Positions 22,002 through 30,909 of a DNA stretch of 64,000 nt are shown piece by piece. Each line of letters opens with the position of its first letter. The stretch's first letter is position 1. The position numbers and the translations under genes are program-made. The DNA is from Vibrio sp. MedPE-SWchi (GTDB lineage Bacteria > Pseudomonadota > Gammaproteobacteria > Enterobacterales > Vibrionaceae). A model generated the notes under the pieces. The model saw only the letters and a list, made by a program, of their open reading frames with translations. It was not told the origin of the DNA and did no database searches. The DNA is taken from contig MPDB01000001.1 in the NCBI GenBank assembly GCA_001874155.1, positions 649,431 through 713,430 of the forward strand, given 5' to 3'.

Positions 22002-23319
22002 TTGCTTGTACCTTTGCGCCAAAATCGTTAATTGCTTGCCAATCAGGTTGGATAGCTCGGTAGTCAGATTCTGAATATCCGAGTCGAACCGCTTGATCGA
22101 TAACCATTCGGGCTAAATCAAAATGTTGAGTCTGTGGGTGAGTATTGAGGTAGTCGCGCAGCACTTGGCCGAGGTCGATAGCACTCCCCTGCTCTTTGTG
22201 AACTTTAAGCATCGAACTTATTCGGTTCGATAGTTCGTCGTTAATCTGTTGAATCTCTTCATATTCAACCTCTAATGGCACTTGACCGGTCACTTCATCA
22301 TCGCGAAGCACCAAGGCTTCATCGCGAAGATCGCTTAAGCGCTCTGCGTCGGCATAGGTTAAATACCACGGAGTATCAAAGTAGTCAGAAACCGACTGTC
22401 GAAGTCGTTGGCTGAATGCACGGTTTTTATCCATATCAATAGCGGTACGAATAAATTTATGCACGTGACGGTCATAGCCAATCCATAGGTCAATCGCTTG
22501 CTGTCCCCAGCTGGTAATTCGGTCTAATTTCGTCTGGAGATTAAACAGCGCTTCTTCTACATCTTCATGCTCAGACTGACTGTAGATAAGCCCTTGAATG
22601 TCTAAGATTTGGGTTTGGATCTCATCACCAGCGGCTTGCAAGGTGTCTTGTAACTCTTTCAGCGTCGATGATGTTTCAGATAGCAAAGATTCACAGTTGT
22701 TGATGGCTTCACGCCAATCTTTGTTTAAGAGTTCTGCGATTTGTAATTTAACGCTCTGCTGCTGCTCATCCATAACGCGCTGATTGAGATCGATCTGATC
22801 AAAGATTTCGGCAACGGAGTATTTCAATACGCCGTAGACGCGCTTTTTCCAGTGCGAAGCATCACCACCTTCATTTGCAGCTTTAGAGGCTTTAGCCATC
22901 TCATCCGCCGCCATTGACAGTTGAATCGATAACTTAAGCTTGGAGAATTCTCTATGTCTTACGTAGTAATCGGTGATGCCAACGGCGAGTGATGACAGTC
23001 GGTAGATGCTTGCGCCATCATTCACTTCGCTCGTAAAACGACTGATCAAGCGTTGCTTAACCAATTCATTGATGGCGTTGTTCGCTCGAAACGCCGATGC
23101 TTCACCAGTGCTTTCAAACATTCGGGTGACAATAGTAAACGCATCATGCAGTTCACCTTCACCTAATTCTTCGTCAAACCTATTGTCGTTGAGTACCGCC
23201 AGTGCAATTAAAAATGCGAGGCGTTCATTCGACAAGTTTAATGAGAAATCGTGCTGCTGAACCCAGCCAACCAATTCATCGATTGGCTGCTCAGCAACAT
23301 TGAGAGTCTTCTCACTCAT
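21982..23319 (-). CDS. mukF: MukF, condensin kleisin subunit
   Basis: Kleisin of MukBEF, linking the MukB heads and binding MukE. 445 residues (E. coli 440). An N-terminal winged-helix dimerisation domain ([28 protein letters not shown] region), a middle helical bundle, and a C-terminal MukB-binding winged helix are consistent with the family. It starts 15 bases after the cmoM stop, in the conserved order cmoM-mukF-mukE-mukB. Confidence 0.97.
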   Translation of the reverse strand: MSEKTLNVAEQPIDELVGWVQQHDFSLNLSNERLAFLIALAVLNDNRFDEELGEGELHDAFTIVTRMFESTGEASAFRANNAINELVKQRLISRFTSEVNDGASIYRLSSLAVGITDYYVRHREFSKLKLSIQLSMAADEMAKASKAANEGGDASHWKKRVYGVLKYSVAEIFDQIDLNQRVMDEQQQSVKLQIAELLNKDWREAINNCESLLSETSSTLKELQDTLQAAGDEIQTQILDIQGLIYSQSEHEDVEEALFNLQTKLDRITSWGQQAIDLWIGYDRHVHKFIRTAIDMDKNRAFSQRLRQSVSDYFDTPWYLTYADAERLSDLRDEALVLRDDEVTGQVPLEVEYEEIQQINDELSNRISSMLKVHKEQGSAIDLGQVLRDYLNTHPQTQHFDLARMVIDQAVRLGYSESDYRAIQPDWQAINDFGAKVQANVIDRY

Positions 23320-23334
23320 TCCTATTCCTGCTTT

Positions 23335-24114
23335 CTATTTCTTCTTTGCCGATACATGAATGTATCGGCCTAATGAGAGGTACGGCTCTTGTCGACATAA
23401 CTGTTTTTCGAGAGCTAATACGTCTTCGTACTGGTAATCCCCCATGTACTCCATATTCCCTATGTAGTCACTAAATGAACGGATTCCCGATTTACCACAG
23501 ATCACAAAACCGGCATCTTCAATCCATTGATAGACGTCTTCTGGCTTTAATCCTTTCTGAGGCTGAAGTTTAAATCTTTTCCGGTGTGGCAAGCCATCCA
23601 AAACATGTGGAATGTTGCCACAAATAACATTCTTATAAACTAACCCATGATGGTTATAAAACATGATCGATGCCATACCACCAGGCTTCACTTGCTCAAG
23701 CACTTTTTCAAGCGCAAACTTTGGCTCAGCGAGCCATTCCATAACGGCATGAAACATCACTAAATCGACGGGCTCAACGAGATGGTTTTCGACAGTTTGC
23801 ACTGGAGAGTGGATAAATTGATAGCGCTCAAGCAAATTGTTTTCTTCAACGTCTTTCTTCGCCAGTTTCAACATTTCTGACGACAGATCACATAACGTTA
23901 CATCGTGTCCAATATTCGCAAGCTTTTGTGACATTTGCCCCAATCCGCCACCGGCATCAAGTACTTTTAGTGGTCTATCATGAGTATTAAGCTGCGCTAA
24001 GATAACTTGAAGGTCTTCCCAAACAATGACTTGGCGAATCTCACCTTTATCGGAACCATAAATATTTTTTACAAATTTGTGGGCAATATCGTCGAAATTA
24101 CGGTCTTCAGTCAC
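23335..24114 (-). CDS. cmoM: CmoM (SmtA), tRNA 5-carboxymethoxyuridine methyltransferase
   Basis: SAM-dependent methyltransferase that methylates the cmo5U34 carboxyl of certain tRNAs to mcmo5U. It acts after CmoA and CmoB, both encoded 10 kb away. 259 residues (E. coli 261). The SAM motif LKVLDAGGGLGQMSQKL is near residue 48, followed by LCDLSSEML and VMFHAVMEWLAEP. The start is a GTG at 24114; no good ATG is available. It precedes mukF in the same operon and is divergent from elyC. Confidence 0.94.
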   Translation of the reverse strand: MTEDRNFDDIAHKFVKNIYGSDKGEIRQVIVWEDLQVILAQLNTHDRPLKVLDAGGGLGQMSQKLANIGHDVTLCDLSSEMLKLAKKDVEENNLLERYQFIHSPVQTVENHLVEPVDLVMFHAVMEWLAEPKFALEKVLEQVKPGGMASIMFYNHHGLVYKNVICGNIPHVLDGLPHRKRFKLQPQKGLKPEDVYQWIEDAGFVICGKSGIRSFSDYIGNMEYMGDYQYEDVLALEKQLCRQEPYLSLGRYIHVSAKKK

Positions 24115-24228
24115 AGCAGTTAGGTTATCATAATGGATTGTCCCGCTATTCTGTCATAGGAATGGTAGGAATAGAGAAGGATTCTCTTATATTTATTATC
24201 AAGTGGTGTTTTTTCGGACTATTTTTGT

Positions 24229-25041
24229 ATGTTTGAGCTGAAAAAGATTGTTTCTTCATTGCTAATGCCTTTACCTGCAATGCTTATTGTTGGTTTTTTA
24301 GGCTTAATGCTTATCATGTTTACTGCTAAGCGAAAGACAGGATGTTTCGTCGTATTGTTCTCTCTTTGTGGTATTTTCCTTATTGCTTTTCAACCCGTTT
24401 CAACCCGATTACTGATGCCAATGGAACGCACTTATTCTGCGTTTCTCCCAATAGATGAGCCCATTGACTACATCATGGTTCTTGGCAGTGGCCATGTCGT
24501 CGACGACCAAATTCCACCCACCTCTGAACTCAGTCGAACTGCTTTGATGAGATTAAGTGAGGGTATTCGCATCTCTCGCATGTACCCGGGATCTAAACTC
24601 ATTTTGTCTGGTTATGCAGGAGGTTCTGAATTCAGTAATGCCCGCATGATGGCAAAAGTTGCACTCGCATTGGGTGTGTCTAAGTCAGATATTATTTTGC
24701 TTGAAACTGCGCAAGATACGTGGGAAGAAGCTCGACAAGCTGCGGCATTTGTTGGGCAGAAAAAGCTTATTCTCGTTACGTCAGCCAGCCACATGCAACG
24801 CTCGCTAAATGAGTTCCGTTCTGCGGGTATTAAGCCGATCCCAGCACCAACGAACTATTTAGCGCATCAAAATATCAATCAGGCATGGGAAAAGTACACG
24901 CCAAAAGCACGTTACTTGGAACAAACAGAGCGTTATTGGCACGAAACGTTAGGCACGATCTGGCAAACGCTACGAGACAAGGCCGCCACTTATGAAGACG
25001 ATGTACTTAATGAGACAGAAGAGACACCTAAAGCTCTTTAG
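24229..25041 (+). CDS. elyC: ElyC (YcbC), envelope biogenesis factor with DUF218 domain
   Basis: Inner-membrane protein linked in E. coli to peptidoglycan assembly and the undecaprenyl carrier. At 270 residues it is slightly longer than the E. coli protein. Two N-terminal membrane helices (about residues 12-60) are followed by a DUF218 domain with IMVLGSGHV, KLILSGYAGG, DTWEEARQAAAFV and KLILVTSASHMQRS. Divergent position next to cmoM-mukFEB is the same as in E. coli, which supports orthology. A bidirectional terminator follows. Confidence 0.93.
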   Translation: MFELKKIVSSLLMPLPAMLIVGFLGLMLIMFTAKRKTGCFVVLFSLCGIFLIAFQPVSTRLLMPMERTYSAFLPIDEPIDYIMVLGSGHVVDDQIPPTSELSRTALMRLSEGIRISRMYPGSKLILSGYAGGSEFSNARMMAKVALALGVSKSDIILLETAQDTWEEARQAAAFVGQKKLILVTSASHMQRSLNEFRSAGIKPIPAPTNYLAHQNINQAWEKYTPKARYLEQTERYWHETLGTIWQTLRDKAATYEDDVLNETEETPKAL

Positions 25042-25057
25042 TTAAAAAAACAGCATT

Positions 25058-25095
25058 AAAAAAGCCCGAAATAGCATGTTATTTCGGGCTTTTTT
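25058..25095 (+). terminator. Bidirectional terminator between elyC and torR
   Basis: A strong stem AAAGCCCGAAATA with TATTTCGGGCTTT around a short loop, flanked by A- and T-runs, between convergent genes. Confidence 0.92.
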
Positions 25096-25113
25096 GTCAC
25101 TATTTTTGTCAGT

Positions 25114-25827
25114 TTAGTCACCCGCGAACATGTAACCTTCTCCATGAACGGTAACAAAGATCTGTGGATTCTTTGGGTCGTATTCCATCTTCGCTCTCAT
25201 CCGGCGGATTAATACGTCAATGGTGCGATCATTGGGCGCATCAACACGGTGGCTGATCATATTCAAGATTCTTTCACGGCTTAGTACTTGGTTTGGGTGA
25301 GAGGACAGTGCAACAAGCAGTTCATATTCCGCTTTAGTTAACTTAACAGGAACACCCTCACGGGTCAGAGCACGGCGTTGAATATCGAACGTCCATTCAC
25401 TGAAACGCACTAGATTTTCATCGGCTACTGCGCTTTCTACTGACTGGTTTGCGTTTTTTGCGGTTGAAATACGCCACAGCAGATTTTTAACTCGAACCAA
25501 GAGCTCTCTTAACTCAAACGGTTTGGTTACGTAATCATCCGCCCCCATTTCCAAACCAACAATCTTATCGATGTTGTCGGTACGACCCGTGACCAGAATA
25601 ATGCCGATATCCGACTGGCTACGAAGCTCACGCGTCAACATCAGACCGTCTGAACCGGGTAAATTGATATCAAGCATCACCAAGTCTATTGGTGATTGCT
25701 GTATAGCGGCTCGCATTTCATCACCGTTTTCAGCCTCACTGACGGTGTAACCTTCATTTTGAAAGTAACCAACAAGCTTACTTCGTGTTACGGCGTCATC
25801 TTCAACAACGAGTACATGATAAGTCAT
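25114..25827 (-). CDS. torR: TorR, OmpR-family response regulator for trimethylamine N-oxide respiration
   Basis: Receiver plus winged-helix DNA-binding regulator, 237 residues. The phosphoacceptor is Asp53 in MLDINLPG, with the acidic pocket at Glu9-Asp10-Asp11, and Lys in VTKPFELREL. The C-terminal effector domain ends HGEGYMF. The stretch GIILVTGR...IVGLEMGADDYVTKP followed by RVKNLLWRI is far closer to TorR than to ArcA. Its divergent neighbour torD and an exact TorR box between them support the call. The cognate sensor TorS and the reductase genes torC and torA are not in the window. Confidence 0.93.
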   Translation of the reverse strand: MTYHVLVVEDDAVTRSKLVGYFQNEGYTVSEAENGDEMRAAIQQSPIDLVMLDINLPGSDGLMLTRELRSQSDIGIILVTGRTDNIDKIVGLEMGADDYVTKPFELRELLVRVKNLLWRISTAKNANQSVESAVADENLVRFSEWTFDIQRRALTREGVPVKLTKAEYELLVALSSHPNQVLSRERILNMISHRVDAPNDRTIDVLIRRMRAKMEYDPKNPQIFVTVHGEGYMFAGD

Positions 25828-25873
25828 TTACACCACTTAATTTATTAGTCTGAATGATTTTACAGCCATCATT

Positions 25874-25883
25874 CTATTCATAA
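25874..25883 (+). promoter_or_regulatory. Degenerate second TorR-box-like site
   Basis: CTATTCATAA matches 8 of 10 positions of the TorR box CTGTTCATAT in the same orientation, 88 bases from the exact box and near the torR start. It may serve torR autoregulation. Weak on its own. Confidence 0.35.
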
Positions 25884-25961
25884 TTAATCACAATTCTAGC
25901 GCTACACTGGAGATTTGGAAAATTTGTGCCCCTTTCTTGATTCAAAACAACCTCCCCTTCT

Positions 25962-25971
25962 CTGTTCATAT
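25962..25971 (+). promoter_or_regulatory. TorR box upstream of torD
   Basis: CTGTTCATAT is an exact match to the ten-base TorR box known from the E. coli torCAD promoter. It lies 97 bases before torD, directly upstream of a perfect TATAAT at 25977-25982. Confidence 0.7.
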
Positions 25972-25976
25972 TTCTC

Positions 25977-25982
25977 TATAAT
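25977..25982 (+). promoter_or_regulatory. Candidate -10 element of the torD promoter
   Basis: Perfect TATAAT on the plus strand, 86 bases upstream of torD. No good -35 is visible at 17 bases; the TorR box falls in the spacer region, so an activator- or repressor-dependent promoter is plausible. Confidence 0.4.
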
Positions 25983-26068
25983 CTTCTAATTTTTATCATA
26001 GTCGTAGTTACCGCTATTCACTTTTATTCGTTAAACTAATAAAAGAATTTCTGTAAAGGCAAACTAAA

Positions 26069-26716
26069 ATGCAAGAAATAAGAACATTCAATGAGAAACG
26101 CGCTGAAATATACTGGTGGTTATCGAGCCTCTTTGCAAAAGAACTGACGGAGCAAGATTTAAGTCAGTACCAGACTCCCCAGATCCGCTCGTTCCTCGCC
26201 GGGCTCGGTGAGAATGAAACGCTCAAATCGGCTGTCGATAGCCTGGTTGATGCACTCAATCGTTTACAAGACCGAGAAGACGCGCAATTAGAACTTTCTG
26301 CCGACTTCTGCGATCTGTTCTTAAAGTCAGATCGAGACTCTGCATTGCCATATGCCTCGATGTACATTGGGGAATCTGGGCTACTTAACGACACTCCAGC
26401 AAAAGAGATATCAGAGCTAATGGCCAAGCACGGAGTGGCTGTTCAAGAGTCTTTGAACGAGCCTGCTGACCACCTAGCCATTGAACTCGACTTCCTTGGG
26501 AACCTCATCATTCGTTCTAATGAATTCGAGCAAGAGAAGCACATGGATGAAGCTTTGGTTGAGCAAGAACAATTTATTAGCACCCATTTACTGTCTTGGA
26601 CACCGCAATTTAACCAAAAGTGTCAGAAGCTTGATGAGTTTGGTTTCTATTCAGCTGTTTCTGAATTGCTTTGCGCATTTTTAAAATTGGATAGTCGTTA
26701 CCTGAAGGGCGAATAA
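26069..26716 (+). CDS. torD: TorD, chaperone for the TMAO reductase TorA
   Basis: Cytoplasmic all-helical chaperone of the TorD/DmsD family that binds the twin-arginine signal and apo-form of TorA during molybdopterin cofactor insertion. 215 residues. Family hallmarks are the aromatic N-terminal helix ([15 protein letters not shown]), [21 protein letters not shown] and [17 protein letters not shown]. The start at 26069 gives the expected length. In E. coli torD follows torC-torA; here it stands alone, divergent from torR, followed by a terminator and purR. The target reductase must be elsewhere in the genome or missing. Confidence 0.94.
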   Translation: MQEIRTFNEKRAEIYWWLSSLFAKELTEQDLSQYQTPQIRSFLAGLGENETLKSAVDSLVDALNRLQDREDAQLELSADFCDLFLKSDRDSALPYASMYIGESGLLNDTPAKEISELMAKHGVAVQESLNEPADHLAIELDFLGNLIIRSNEFEQEKHMDEALVEQEQFISTHLLSWTPQFNQKCQKLDEFGFYSAVSELLCAFLKLDSRYLKGE

Positions 26717-26847
26717 CGCGATGTCATAAAAATGCCACTATATTGTCTAATTATCGTTTTAGATCACGTCAGAATCGTCGCTTTTCGTTGCTTGTCGTGT
26801 CCATGAGGTCTAAAATTAGCTGCGATAATGACAACTATATTAAAGAA

Positions 26848-26875
26848 CAAACCGCTATTTATGGCGGTTTTTGTA
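26848..26875 (+). terminator. Rho-independent terminator after torD
   Basis: AAACCGC pairs with GCGGTTT around an eight-base loop, followed by a T-rich tail (TTGTATTTTT). It lies about 130 bases past the torD stop and upstream of purR. Confidence 0.72.
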
Positions 26876-26926
26876 TTTTTAATCTCTTGAAGACTTTGGT
26901 CGTTTAACACTTTCAAGCGAGGTGAA

Positions 26927-26942
26927 ATACAATTGTTTGTAA
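26927..26942 (+). promoter_or_regulatory. Possible PurR operator upstream of purR
   Basis: ATACAATTGTTTGTAA agrees with the PUR box ACGCAAACGTTTGCGT at 9 of 16 positions, including the GTTTG half. It lies about 40 bases before the purR start, where an autoregulatory operator would make sense. Weak match. Confidence 0.25.
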
Positions 26943-26980
26943 GTGCAACTCGATTGCACCGCACTTAACAGGAATAAATT

Positions 26981-27988
26981 ATGGCCACGATTAAAGATGT
27001 TGCTCGTTTAGCTGGCGTCTCAACAACTACTGTATCTCATGTAATCAATAAAACTCGCTTTGTGGCTGAAAGCACCCAAGAAAAAGTCAACAAAGCCGTT
27101 GATGAACTTAACTATGCCCCTAGTGCTGTTGCAAGAAGCCTAAAATGCAACACGACTCGCACTATTGGAATGTTAGTTACTCAATCAACAAACTTATTTT
27201 TCTCAGAAGTTATCGATGGCGTGGAAAGTTACTGCTATCGCCAGGGTTACACGCTTATTTTGTGTAATACCGGCGGCATTTATGAAAAACAGCGTGACTA
27301 TATCCGCATGCTAGCAGAGAAACGTGTCGATGGTATCTTGGTGATGTGTTCTGACTTAACGGAAGAACTGAGAGAAATGCTAGACCGTCATGCCGACATT
27401 CCAAAGGTCGTCATGGACTGGGGGCCAGAGAGTTCTCAAGCAGACAAAATCATCGATAACTCAGAAGAAGGTGGGTATTTGGCGACAAAATACCTCATCG
27501 ATAAAGGGCATACAGAAATCGCGTGCCTAAGCGGTCACTTCGAGAAAGCAGCATGCCAAGAGAGAATTGCGGGCTTTAAGCGTGCACTCACTGAATCAAA
27601 CCTCAAAATCGATGAAGACTGGATTTTGGAAGGTAATTTTGAATGTGATACCGCTGTTTTAGCCGCCGATAAAATCGTTGCAATGGACGACAAGCCAACC
27701 GCGATTTTTTGTTTCAATGACACAATGGCTCTAGGTCTAATAAGTCGCTTAGGGCAACGAGGCGTCAACGTACCGAATGACATTTCAGTCATTGGTTATG
27801 ACAACATTGAGCTAGCAGAATATTTCTCTCCACCGCTAACCACTGTCCATCAGCCTAAACGACGCGTAGGAAAAAATGCTTTCGAGATCTTGCTTGAACG
27901 CATCAAAGACAAAAATCATGATAAACGCGTGTTTGAAATGCATCCTGAAATCGTAGAGAGAAATACCGTTAAAGATCTAACTAAATAA
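26981..27988 (+). CDS. purR: PurR, LacI-family purine repressor
   Basis: Repressor of purine and pyrimidine synthesis genes that binds hypoxanthine or guanine as corepressor. At 335 residues it is close to E. coli PurR (341). The N-terminal helix-turn-helix and hinge read [23 protein letters not shown] and [11 protein letters not shown], then the periplasmic-binding-type domain with [20 protein letters not shown] and [25 protein letters not shown]. An AGGAATAA ribosome site precedes the ATG. The start is preceded by a perfect inverted repeat GTGCAA/TTGCAC. It lies directly upstream of the tfoY riboswitch region on the same strand. Confidence 0.96.
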   Translation: MATIKDVARLAGVSTTTVSHVINKTRFVAESTQEKVNKAVDELNYAPSAVARSLKCNTTRTIGMLVTQSTNLFFSEVIDGVESYCYRQGYTLILCNTGGIYEKQRDYIRMLAEKRVDGILVMCSDLTEELREMLDRHADIPKVVMDWGPESSQADKIIDNSEEGGYLATKYLIDKGHTEIACLSGHFEKAACQERIAGFKRALTESNLKIDEDWILEGNFECDTAVLAADKIVAMDDKPTAIFCFNDTMALGLISRLGQRGVNVPNDISVIGYDNIELAEYFSPPLTTVHQPKRRVGKNAFEILLERIKDKNHDKRVFEMHPEIVERNTVKDLTK

Positions 27989-28124
27989 TACTTATATCAA
28001 TTATCGAGACTTGCGTAATTTATGATATAGTTTAGACTCATTAATGAGACATATTTATTGAATGAATATCACTATAGCGAAACGTATATGTGACTTTCAT
28101 TCAAACAAATCTCATATTGATTAG

Positions 28125-28240
28125 AAGTCACGCACAGGGCAAACCATTTGAAAAAATGGGACGCAAAGCCTCCGGCCTAAACCAGCTTTTCTGGCTAATA
28201 ACAGAATTTCTGATAGGTAGCGGGGTTGCCGATGGCAAAC
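28125..28240 (+). ncRNA. Cyclic-di-GMP-I (GEMM, Vc2-type) riboswitch in the tfoY leader
   Basis: The GEMM-I core is clear: CACGCACAGGGC, a stem CCATTT-GAAA-AAATGG with a GAAA tetraloop, GGGACGCAAAGCCTCCGGCCTAAAC, and the closing GATAGGTAGCGGGGTTGCCGATGG. It directly resembles the Vc2 riboswitch upstream of tfoY in Vibrio cholerae, where c-di-GMP binding alters tfoY expression. The second arm is longer than in Vc2, adding about 19 bases with an extra small hairpin (28190-28213). The expression platform is not obvious; no terminator lies between it and tfoY. Confidence 0.95.
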
Positions 28241-28345
28241 ATGCAAACACCAAGTTTACTTGTAAATGACACAGTTTCTGCATATTTTGCTAACCTCTCG
28301 GACCTGATTTGGTGGCGTATTAGACATACACCGAGAATATACAGC

Positions 28346-28936
28346 ATGGATAAACCAGTACTAAAAGACTCAATGAGGCTGTTTGAACAGCTTGGACGAG
28401 TAAAATCTCGCTCAATGTTTGGCGGCTTTGGCATTTTTGTAGAAGATACAATGTTTGCACTTGTGGTAAACGACAAACTTCACATTAGAGCCGATAGCGA
28501 CTCTGTCAAAAAATTCCAGCAACAGGGTTACCAACCTTATGTCTACAAAAAACGTGGGCACCCAGTCGTAACTAAGTATTATGCTTTGCCAGAAAACTGG
28601 CTGGATAATCAGTCTACAACTCTTTCTGAAGCAAAAAACTCTCTAGACATTGCTAAAAAAGAGAAAGAAAGCCAAGCCGCAGCAAAGCCAGATAGGCTTA
28701 AAGACCTACCGAATCTAAGACTCGCTACTGAGCGGATGCTGAAAAAAGCAGGAATAGATTCAGTATCAACTCTTGAACAGAGAGGCGCTGTAGAAGCCTA
28801 CAAAGCAATTCAACAATCTCACGCCTCTGACATTGGCCTAGAGCTTCTTTGGGCGCTAGAAGGCGCAATAAAGGGCACCCATTGGTCTGTCATACCTCAA
28901 GCGAGAAGAGACGAACTCGCAGGGCGATTAAGATAA
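28346..28936 (+). CDS. tfoY: TfoY, TfoX/Sxy-family regulator
   Basis: A 196-residue protein with the TfoX N-terminal domain ([31 protein letters not shown]) and a TfoX C-terminal domain ([20 protein letters not shown]...LLWALEGAI). In vibrios TfoY drives motility and type VI secretion under low c-di-GMP. ATG at 28346 gives the Vibrio-like N-terminus [17 protein letters not shown]. Only a weak GAGAA lies upstream. The frame is open a further 40 codons upstream into the riboswitch, with ATG codons at 28232 and 28241, so a longer isoform cannot be excluded. A terminator follows immediately. Confidence 0.92.
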   Translation: MDKPVLKDSMRLFEQLGRVKSRSMFGGFGIFVEDTMFALVVNDKLHIRADSDSVKKFQQQGYQPYVYKKRGHPVVTKYYALPENWLDNQSTTLSEAKNSLDIAKKEKESQAAAKPDRLKDLPNLRLATERMLKKAGIDSVSTLEQRGAVEAYKAIQQSHASDIGLELLWALEGAIKGTHWSVIPQARRDELAGRLR

Positions 28937-28940
28937 CTCA

Positions 28941-28971
28941 AAAAGCCAACACAGATGTGTTGGCTTTTTTT
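28941..28971 (+). terminator. Rho-independent terminator after tfoY
   Basis: AGCCAACACA pairs with TGTGTTGGCT around a two-base loop, followed by a T-run, 5 bases after the tfoY stop. Confidence 0.92.
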
Positions 28972-29062
28972 ATGGATTAACTAAGTTTCCACGTAAATGT
29001 TGAAATTTTTCTACCTTACTGCTGTTCTTTATAGGCACACCTAATTTCATTGGCCTTTTACT

Positions 29063-29755
29063 ATGAACAAAAAAATTCTTATCGGCATTCTTCTCCTTGG
29101 TACCATACTCTTTCTGTCCACCAACTACGGCCACTTGCTGACTCTTGAAAACGCAAAAGCGCAACAAGAATTGTTAGCAGACACTATAGAGTCCAATTTC
29201 GTTACGGCTGCGTTGAGCTACTTTGCTGTCTATATCATCATTACCGCTTTCTCCATTCCAGGCGCCGCCGTCGTTACGCTACTAGGAGCAGCTTTGTTTG
29301 GGTTTTGGACAAGCTTGATTTTGGTTTCTTTTGCTAGCTCAATTGGCGCAACTCTGGCGTTTTTAAGCAGTCGCTTTTTACTTAAGGAATGGGTTCAATC
29401 TAAGTTTGGGGAAAAGCTCTCAACGATTAATAAGGGCGTAGAGAAAGATGGGGCTTTCTATTTATTCTCTTTACGTCTCATTCCTGTCGTTCCTTTCTTC
29501 TTGATCAACCTGCTTATGGGGCTGACGCCTATCCCAGCATCACGTTTCTATCTGGTGAGCCAATTGGGTATGCTTCCAGGTACCGCCGTTTACCTCAATG
29601 CCGGCACTCAACTCGCTAGCATTGACAGTCTATCAGGCATCGTTTCACTTCCTGTTATCCTATCATTTGTTTTGTTGGGTCTGTTCCCTATCATCGTTAA
29701 GAAGCTAATGGGTGTGCTAAATCGAACCACAAGTGAAAATCATACCGGTGCCTAG
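29063..29755 (+). CDS. TVP38/TMEM64 (VTT-domain) family inner-membrane protein
   Basis: A 230-residue membrane protein of the VTT/SNARE-associated Golgi family, related to DedA and YdjZ proteins. About five hydrophobic stretches are visible. The family core includes FSIPGAAVVTLLGAALFGFWTSLILVSFASSIGATLAFL and a following SRFLLKEWV, then LFSLRLIPVVPFFLINLLMGLTPI with the conserved Arg-Leu-Ile-Pro, and GMLPGTAVYLNAG. Members are suspected lipid scramblases or transporters; the role here is unproven. Single gene with no operon partner. Confidence 0.85.
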   Translation: MNKKILIGILLLGTILFLSTNYGHLLTLENAKAQQELLADTIESNFVTAALSYFAVYIIITAFSIPGAAVVTLLGAALFGFWTSLILVSFASSIGATLAFLSSRFLLKEWVQSKFGEKLSTINKGVEKDGAFYLFSLRLIPVVPFFLINLLMGLTPIPASRFYLVSQLGMLPGTAVYLNAGTQLASIDSLSGIVSLPVILSFVLLGLFPIIVKKLMGVLNRTTSENHTGA

Positions 29756-29801
29756 TCACTCTCAATTCTCTTTATGCCTCTTTTTTACCTTATGCATAGA
29801 T

Positions 29802-29840
29802 AAAAAAGACCCACTGAACAGCATTGTTCAGTGGGTCTAT
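29802..29840 (-). terminator. Rho-independent terminator of the hydrolase gene
   Basis: GACCCACTGAACA pairs with TGTTCAGTGGGTC around a four-base loop. On the minus strand a T-run follows. It lies just past the hydrolase stop. Confidence 0.9.
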
Positions 29841-29860
29841 TAGTTCTGGAATGGCAATAC

Positions 29861-30658
29861 TTAGCGGCGACTGTTTTGAATAAACTCTATCGAGTGTCGA
29901 TTAAATTCTTCAGGCCGCTCTACATTGCACACGTGCCCGCAATTAGGGATCTCAAGTAGGTGGCTATCACTGTGCGCTGCGACCATCTCTTTTGCTGGCT
30001 GGATAAACATATAATCTTGTTCACCCATTAGATATAGAGTTGGAATAGGTAACTCTCTATGCTTAAAGTAACGCATCAGCGGGTTCACTTCTGCCGTCAA
30101 AATAAACCATCGCTTAAACTCTTTCTGACAAAGCTTTTTGGCCTCTCGAACAAACATGTGACGCGATTCTTTCTGATTTTTCTGAGGCATAACAACGTAG
30201 GCAAATAGCCTATACAGCCACATATAAGGGATGATGTGCTTACTGAGATCACCAAGCTTAATCAGAATTTGAGAACGTGTATTTAAACGAGTGACGGCAC
30301 CACCTAGAACCATACTCCGAACCCGCTCAGACGCCATTTCCGCAATGTTTTGAACGATAATCGTACCAAGCGACATGCCAACAAAGTGTGCGGATCGAAT
30401 CTTTAGGTGATCAAGCACTTTAAGGATATCGAGTGTCACTTCTTTAAAGGTATAACGGTTCGAAATAATATCTTTGATGAAATGATTAGATTTACCATGC
30501 CCACGCAAATCTAGAAGCAAAATATTAAAGTGCTCTTTGTAAGCCTTTATCTGCTTAAACCAGATCGACGAGCTTCCTCCGGCACCATGCACAAAGACCA
30601 CCCACTCGTTGCTCGTCGGATGTTCGTATGTTTTATGGAAGAGTAGCGCTTGTGACAT
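29861..30658 (-). CDS. Alpha/beta-fold hydrolase
   Basis: A 265-residue alpha/beta hydrolase. The oxyanion region VVFVHGAGGSSSIW, the DLRGHGKS segment near residue 50, the nucleophile elbow VGMSLG (Ser near residue 95), the acid Asp in MGEQDYMF and the catalytic His in NCGHVCNVERPEEF give a complete triad. No signal peptide is seen, so it is cytoplasmic. Substrate cannot be inferred; esterases, lactonases and related enzymes share this pattern. Followed by a strong terminator. Confidence 0.85.
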   Translation of the reverse strand: MSQALLFHKTYEHPTSNEWVVFVHGAGGSSSIWFKQIKAYKEHFNILLLDLRGHGKSNHFIKDIISNRYTFKEVTLDILKVLDHLKIRSAHFVGMSLGTIIVQNIAEMASERVRSMVLGGAVTRLNTRSQILIKLGDLSKHIIPYMWLYRLFAYVVMPQKNQKESRHMFVREAKKLCQKEFKRWFILTAEVNPLMRYFKHRELPIPTLYLMGEQDYMFIQPAKEMVAAHSDSHLLEIPNCGHVCNVERPEEFNRHSIEFIQNSRR

Positions 30659-30852
30659 AGCTCAATAAACCCTCAATGCAATACCAATTAGATCAGAGAT
30701 AGAAGCCTACCACATAAATGAAGAAATGCTATTCATCGCCTGTCAAAGATAAGTGAAATGAATTTCTATCTGTTCTCTTTCGTAACAAATAGTGACGATA
30801 AAGCAGCATACTAATTGGACTTAAGGCAGTATTGCTGCAGATCTGACCACAT

Positions 30853-30879
30853 AAAAAAAGCACCCATCGGTGCTTTTTA
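30853..30879 (-). terminator. Rho-independent terminator after glgA
   Basis: AAAGCACC with GGTGCTTT around a four-base loop, with a T-run on the minus strand, 31 bases past the glgA stop. Confidence 0.85.
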
Positions 30880-30909
30880 ACTCAACATCTAATGCGAAAT
30901 AAACTCTAG

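Noticed and set aside
25114..25827. Response regulator first read as ArcA
   Set aside because: The receiver and DNA-binding sequences fit TorR better, and torD with a TorR box is adjacent.
26943..26959. GTGCAA/TTGCAC repeat as a PUR box
   Set aside because: The centre is five bases long instead of four, so it does not fit the PurR operator. It is kept only as an inverted repeat.
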